A stretch of DNA of 64,000 nucleotides from NCBI GenBank assembly GCA_943372995.1, contig CALSAQ010000008.1, positions 1 to 64,000 of the forward strand, given 5' to 3'. The notes under the pieces were generated by a model. The model was not told the origin of the DNA, searched no databases, and worked only from the letters and a program-made list of their open reading frames with translations. Origin of the DNA: CAJBVG01 sp943372995. GTDB lineage: Bacteria; Bacteroidota; Bacteroidia; Sphingobacteriales; Sphingobacteriaceae. A program made the position numbers and the translations under genes. This document shows, piece after piece, positions 60,510 to 64,000 of the stretch. Within the stretch, counting starts at the first letter, position 1. Each line of letters starts with the position of its first letter.

Positions 60510-61381
60510 TATGCACTTGCAGTAGGCATTTGACGATCTACTTTTTTAACTAAACCTTGTAAAACGGCACCTGGACCAACTTCAGTGAACGAGCTTGCTC
60601 CATCAGCAATCATCGCTTTGACCGTTTGTGTCCAACGAACTGCTCCAGTGAGTTGAGCAATTAAATTTTGTTGAATGACATTTGGATCTGTAGTAGGCAT
60701 TGCATTTACATTCTGATATACAGGGCAAATTGGAGTATTAAATGTAGTTGCCTTAATAGCTGCTTCTAGTTCTACTCTTGCTGGTTCCATAAGTGGAGAG
60801 TGGAAAGCACCTCCAACATTAAGTACCAAAGCTCGTTTAGCTCCAGCCTCTGTCATTTTTGCACATGCCTCATTAACTCCTTCTATGGTACCCGAAATTA
60901 CTAATTGACCAGGACAGTTGTAATTTGCAGGAACAACTACTTCCGAAATTGATGCACATATTTCTTCTACCTTCTCATCTTCCAATCCTAGAATTGCAGC
61001 CATCGTAGAAGGTCTAATTTCACATGCTTTTTGCATAGCATTTGCTCTGGCTATAACTAAACGAAACGCATCTTCAAATGCTAATGTTCCATTGGCAACC
61101 AATGCAGAAAATTCACCAAGTGAGTGTCCTGCAACCATGTCTGGCTTAAAGTCGGCAATTGTTTTTGCTAAAATTACAGAATGCAAGAAAATTGCAGGTT
61201 GAGTAACTTTAGTTTGTTTTAAGTCCTCGTCGGTTCCGTTAAACATCATATCCGTAATACGGAAACCGATAATTTCATTCGCCTTTTCGAATAATGCTTT
61301 TGCTTCTGCATTTTGCTCATAGAGCTCTTTGCCCATTCCAACGAATTGAGCACCTTGACCAGGAAATATATATGCTTTCAT
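60509..61381 (-). CDS. fabD: Malonyl-CoA-acyl carrier protein transacylase
   Basis: Loads malonyl units onto ACP for fatty-acid synthesis. The 290 residues begin with the expected FPGQGAQFVGM. The nucleophile is Ser87 (GHSLGEF), Arg112 lies in VIARANAMQ, and the catalytic His194 in GAFHSPLM. It is the first gene of the fabD-tsaE unit and has a consensus promoter box 19 bases upstream of the ATG. Other fab genes are not nearby. Confidence 0.96.
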   Translation of the reverse strand: MKAYIFPGQGAQFVGMGKELYEQNAEAKALFEKANEIIGFRITDMMFNGTDEDLKQTKVTQPAIFLHSVILAKTIADFKPDMVAGHSLGEFSALVANGTLAFEDAFRLVIARANAMQKACEIRPSTMAAILGLEDEKVEEICASISEVVVPANYNCPGQLVISGTIEGVNEACAKMTEAGAKRALVLNVGGAFHSPLMEPARVELEAAIKATTFNTPICPVYQNVNAMPTTDPNVIQQNLIAQLTGAVRWTQTVKAMIADGASSFTEVGPGAVLQGLVKKVDRQMPTASA

Positions 61382-61400
61382 TCAATATCTATTTATGATT

Positions 61401-61408
61401 CAAAGATA
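61401..61408 (-). promoter_or_regulatory. Probable fabD promoter -7 box
   Basis: TATCTTTG on the minus strand, 19 bases before the fabD ATG. No clear -33 box. Confidence 0.55.
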
Positions 61409-61489
61409 GTATTTTTTTCAAACGCAGTAATATTCACATCTTTTAATTCTAATTAACATTTATTAACAAAAGCATAAACTGTATTCAGC

Positions 61490-61497
61490 TAGTTTTG
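61490..61497 (+). promoter_or_regulatory. Probable promoter -7 box of the aspartyl protease gene
   Basis: TAGTTTTG, 20 bases before the ATG at 61518. No clear -33 box. Confidence 0.45.
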
Positions 61498-61517
61498 CTT
61501 CATCAAAATAAAAAAAC

Positions 61518-62699
61518 ATGAAAAAAGTTAGAATAGCATTAATCCTTATTTGTGTCCTTATCGTTACAAATGAAGTGTTTTCTCAAGCATTGATTGCAAA
61601 AATACCTTTTGAAAAAAAGGATAATCATACCTATATCAGAATACAAGTAAATAAATCTAAAAAAACATATTTATTTATTTTCGACACAGGTGCAGGAGGA
61701 ACTATTGTAAGTTCTGATTTAGTAAGGGAATTAAATCTTCACTTAACCCAAAAAGATACTTTACTAGATATGGCTGGTGGTAGTGAATCTGTAAAAATGA
61801 GCTTAAAAAACTCTATTACACTTGGTGATGAACAGATACATAATATTGATTTTTATGTACAAGAAAGTCTACCTCCTTTTATTGGTAGTGAAAAAATCTG
61901 GGGTGTAATTGGCTATGATTTATTAGTTAGGTACACCTCGAAAATTGATTTTGAAAAAAAATATTTATCACTATATGCAAAGAATACAGGATTAAATCCT
62001 GAAGCTGAAGAAATTCCATTCGTGCTATTAGACGGTATTCCAGTTATTAAACATCAAATTACTACTCCATCTGGACGAAAATTAACATGTAATTTGGTTT
62101 TTGATTCGGGTGCTGGTTTTGCGATGAGCTTAAATGCATCATTTAATAATAAATATAATTTAATATCAGAATTACCAAAGAAAAGTAAAGTTCAAGTTAT
62201 TGGTGCGTCGCAAAGTAATCCTTTTGATAATTATATAAGTACAATGCCTTCAATAAGTATCGGCTCATCTATTTTAACCGATGTTCCATTAAATATTTCT
62301 ATGGCAAAAGAAGGAATTACAAGTGGCGATGAGGTAGATGGAGTAATCGGTATAGATATTATTGGCAAATTCAATGTTATACTCGATTATGAGAAAAAAA
62401 CTATCAAGTTAATTCCAAATTCAAATTACGTGAAGCCATTTAAATTTAATCTAACTGGGCTTCATTTTAAGAAAAATACAGAAGGAAAGATCTACATTAG
62501 TAATGTGCTTGAACATTCTTCTGCTGAGGAAGTTGGCTTAAAAAAAGGAGACATCATTATCAGTATGAATAAAAGCACTATTAATGAAATAGAAGAACTA
62601 AAATCGGGTTTAAGTGAGCTTGGTAAAAGAAACCAATTAATAGTTCTTCGTGATGGGAAAATGATGGAGTTCGAAATAGAATCGAAACGATTTTATTAA
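61518..62699 (+). CDS. Exported retropepsin-like aspartyl protease with PDZ domain
   Basis: A 393-residue exported protein with an N-terminal signal peptide ending near VFSQA. Two retropepsin-type lobes follow: the first has IFDTGAGGTIV with Asp56, the second VFDSGAGFAMS with Asp196, the aspartate pair needed for a complete active site within one chain. A PDZ domain occupies about 305-390 (KIYISNVLEHSSAEEVGLKKGDIIISMNKSTI). It probably processes proteins or peptides outside the cytoplasm. Close relatives are common in Bacteroidota, but no substrate is known. Confidence 0.87.
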   Translation: MKKVRIALILICVLIVTNEVFSQALIAKIPFEKKDNHTYIRIQVNKSKKTYLFIFDTGAGGTIVSSDLVRELNLHLTQKDTLLDMAGGSESVKMSLKNSITLGDEQIHNIDFYVQESLPPFIGSEKIWGVIGYDLLVRYTSKIDFEKKYLSLYAKNTGLNPEAEEIPFVLLDGIPVIKHQITTPSGRKLTCNLVFDSGAGFAMSLNASFNNKYNLISELPKKSKVQVIGASQSNPFDNYISTMPSISIGSSILTDVPLNISMAKEGITSGDEVDGVIGIDIIGKFNVILDYEKKTIKLIPNSNYVKPFKFNLTGLHFKKNTEGKIYISNVLEHSSAEEVGLKKGDIIISMNKSTINEIEELKSGLSELGKRNQLIVLRDGKMMEFEIESKRFY

Positions 62700-62707
62700 T
62701 ATCTTTG
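62700..62707 (+). promoter_or_regulatory. Probable promoter -7 box of the small membrane protein gene
   Basis: TATCTTTG overlaps the last base of the upstream stop codon and ends 3 bases before the ATG at 62711, implying a leaderless transcript. Confidence 0.5.
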
Positions 62708-62710
62708 TGA

Positions 62711-63130
62711 ATGAAATTAATAGAATCTCATTATTGGGTAATCATAAGGTTAATTGTTATTAGTGTATTATTATCCATCATCTCATACCTAATTGATCAT
62801 TATGAATGGACTAACGAATTAAATCCATTCTATACCATTACACTTTGGTCGGTTGTTTGTATGAATATTGTAGCTATAATCTTCTTTCTTATCATCAAAC
62901 CTAAAGAGGATCTTTTTGAAGAAGACTTTAAAGAAAAAATAAGAATAGGTAAACTATCCAGAAATATCTATCTGTTTTCAATACTTATGATATTTACTGG
63001 GTTAATGACATTTAGTTCATCTGCCGGAAGAGTTTCCTATCTTTTCTTTATGCTCGGACTTGTTACTATGCCTGTAGCCCATGTATTATATGGACTCTGG
63101 ATTAAAGCTATAAATAATAGTAAAAAGTAG
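62711..63130 (+). CDS. Small four-helix integral membrane protein
   Basis: A 139-residue protein with four hydrophobic segments: about 9-28 (VIIRLIVISVLLSIISYL), 40-62 (YTITLWSVVCMNIVAIIFFLII), 84-105 (RNIYLFSILMIFTGLMTFSS) and 110-130 (YLFFMLGLVTMPVAHVLYGLW). A short charged loop (KPKEDLFEEDFKEKIRIG) lies in the middle. I do not recognise a family. The gene starts 11 bases after the aspartyl protease stop and is followed by mfd. Confidence 0.65.
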   Translation: MKLIESHYWVIIRLIVISVLLSIISYLIDHYEWTNELNPFYTITLWSVVCMNIVAIIFFLIIKPKEDLFEEDFKEKIRIGKLSRNIYLFSILMIFTGLMTFSSSAGRVSYLFFMLGLVTMPVAHVLYGLWIKAINNSKK

Positions 63131-63137
63131 CAGATTA

Positions 63138-63160
63138 AGTATCTCATATCTCATTTCAGA
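63138..63160 (-). repeat. Heptamer array between the membrane protein gene and mfd
   Basis: On the minus strand the segment reads CTGAAAT, GAGATAT, GAGATAC. It is close in sequence to the GAGATAT arrays at 29316 and 49876. It sits in the mfd promoter region just upstream of the -7 box. Confidence 0.6.
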
Positions 63161-63164
63161 TAGT

Positions 63165-63172
63165 TATCTTTG
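63165..63172 (+). promoter_or_regulatory. Probable mfd promoter -7 box
   Basis: TATCTTTG, ending 7 bases before the TTG start at 63180. The -33 region falls within the heptamer array, with no TTG. Confidence 0.55.
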
Positions 63173-63179
63173 TGGAGTT

Positions 63180-64000
63180 TTGAATATTAAAGATTTATTT
63201 CAATTATACAAAACCGACAATCGTATTGCTTCAATTGCTAAGGCAATTGCCTCAAAAAGAAATGCACACATACATTTAAAGGGGTTAGTGGGTTCGTCGG
63301 ATGCGTTTGTATCGTTAGCGTTGTATTTTATACAAAAGCAAGGGCAGCTTATTGTCCTTCCAGACCGAGAAGAGGCAGTTTATTTCCAGAATGACCTTGA
63401 AAATTTAAGCGAGAAAAAGATTTTACTATTTCCCTCATCTTATAGAAAAGCATTCGATATTACCAATATCGATAGGCAAGCTGTATTACAAAGGGCTGAA
63501 GTGTTGAATGAGTTAAAGCATAGTAAAGAATATGGAAAAATAATTGTTACCTATCCAGAAGCTTTAGCTGAAAAGGTAATGGATAAAACCTCATTAGAAG
63601 AATATACTTTAGAAATAAAAAATGGAGAACGTTGTTCAATAGAAACCATTAATGACTTTTTAACCGAGTATGAATTCGAAAGAGTAGATTTCGTTTATGA
63701 AGCTGGTCAATTTTCAATAAGAGGTGGTATAGTTGATATTTATTCATACTCTAACGAATTACCTTATCGTATAGAGTTTTTCGGAGATCATGTGGAATCG
63801 ATACGAACGTTCGACATTGAGAATCAATTATCAATTGAAGCTGTAAATGAGCTTTCTATTATTCCAAATATTCAATCTCAAAAACTCGCCAATCACCAAG
63901 CTTCTATATTACAATATTTAGATAGTAGTACTAGTATTTGGTTTAAAGATGTACAATTCACCTACGATATTTTTGATCAAGGAAAAGAAAAAGCCTCTGA
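63180..64000 (+). CDS. mfd: Transcription-repair coupling factor Mfd (5' part, runs off the window)
   Basis: Mfd removes stalled RNA polymerase and recruits UvrA. About 273 N-terminal residues are present and the gene continues beyond 64000. They correspond to the UvrB-like domains 1-2: HIHLKGLVGSSDAFVSLAL near 30, a degenerate nucleotide-binding region as in Mfd, LIVLPDREEAVYFQNDLE, LLFPSSYRKAF, RAEVLN and YEAGQFSIRGGIVDIYSYSNELPYRIEFFGDHVESIRTFD, the classic UvrB/Mfd hinge motif. I chose the TTG at 63180 (NIKDLFQLYK). No earlier or nearby ATG is in frame. Confidence 0.93.
   Translation, partial: MNIKDLFQLYKTDNRIASIAKAIASKRNAHIHLKGLVGSSDAFVSLALYFIQKQGQLIVLPDREEAVYFQNDLENLSEKKILLFPSSYRKAFDITNIDRQAVLQRAEVLNELKHSKEYGKIIVTYPEALAEKVMDKTSLEEYTLEIKNGERCSIETINDFLTEYEFERVDFVYEAGQFSIRGGIVDIYSYSNELPYRIEFFGDHVESIRTFDIENQLSIEAVNELSIIPNIQSQKLANHQASILQYLDSSTSIWFKDVQFTYDIFDQGKEKAS

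Noticed and set aside
1..64000. tRNA, rRNA, tmRNA or riboswitch genes
   Set aside because: I saw no cloverleaf, rRNA or known riboswitch pattern in the intergenic DNA. A covariance-model search would be decisive.

Overview
The window looks like a 64 kb piece of chromosome from an AT-rich member of the Bacteroidota. The evidence is concordant: promoters with the phylum's TAnnTTTG -7 box, hardly any Shine-Dalgarno sequences, a TonB-dependent receptor with a carboxypeptidase-like N-terminal domain, DUF4270, DUF4286 and DUF4920 proteins, a CarB without its regulatory domain, and the gene neighbourhoods panC-panD, glgA-like/DUF4270/glmS and rimP-nusA-infB. The order or family cannot be fixed from the sequence alone. 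Coding density is high, no gap between genes exceeds 300 bases, and I see no rRNA, tRNA, prophage or CRISPR array.

Layout. 0-4 kb (minus strand): acyl-CoA dehydrogenase, heptose-1-phosphate adenylyltransferase, a flippase-like membrane protein, panD and panC. 4-8 kb (plus): a glycogen-synthase-like protein lacking its catalytic half, a DUF4270 lipoprotein and glmS. 8-15.4 kb: superoxide dismutase, tadA, an RlmI-type methyltransferase, then the translation/transcription operon rimP-nusA-infB behind a strong leader hairpin. 15.4-19.1 kb: an O-antigen ligase/polymerase-like protein facing three glycosyltransferases. 19-21.3 kb: meaB, a DinB-like protein and a REP-associated tyrosine transposase (RAYT) beside a 38-bp perfect palindrome. 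21.3-29.3 kb: histidine breakdown genes hutU and hutH, separated by a histidine-rich small protein, TonB receptor and lipoprotein (possible metal uptake), then hisS. 29.3-30.3 kb: a low-molecular-weight phosphatase and a four-helix-bundle protein framed by a 25-bp inverted repeat. 30-40.7 kb: phosphosulfolactate synthase homologue, TPR protein, an M1 peptidase fused to a probable outer-membrane barrel, an ALDH7-type dehydrogenase, aroE, fumC and an OmpA lipoprotein. 40.8-49.9 kb: hydrolase, DUF1801, rifampin ADP-ribosyltransferase (arr), rfbC, DUF4286, a TPR protein, an S9 peptidase and a two-component pair. 49.9-64 kb: NadR-like kinase with pnuC, carB, hpt, DUF4920, radA, an outer-membrane protein, AsmA, tsaE, fabD, an aspartyl protease with PDZ domain, a small membrane protein, and the 5' part of mfd.

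Two patterns run through the window. First, at least nine intergenic sites carry short tandem arrays with a strict 7-base period but different sequences from site to site. They lie mostly at gene 3' ends, often as inverted pairs forming hairpins, and in two cases they encode the last residues of a protein. Second, several genes start within 3-8 bases of a TAnnTTTG box, which implies leaderless transcripts and explains several misleading upstream TTG starts. These two patterns and the RAYT/palindrome pair are the least explained features here.
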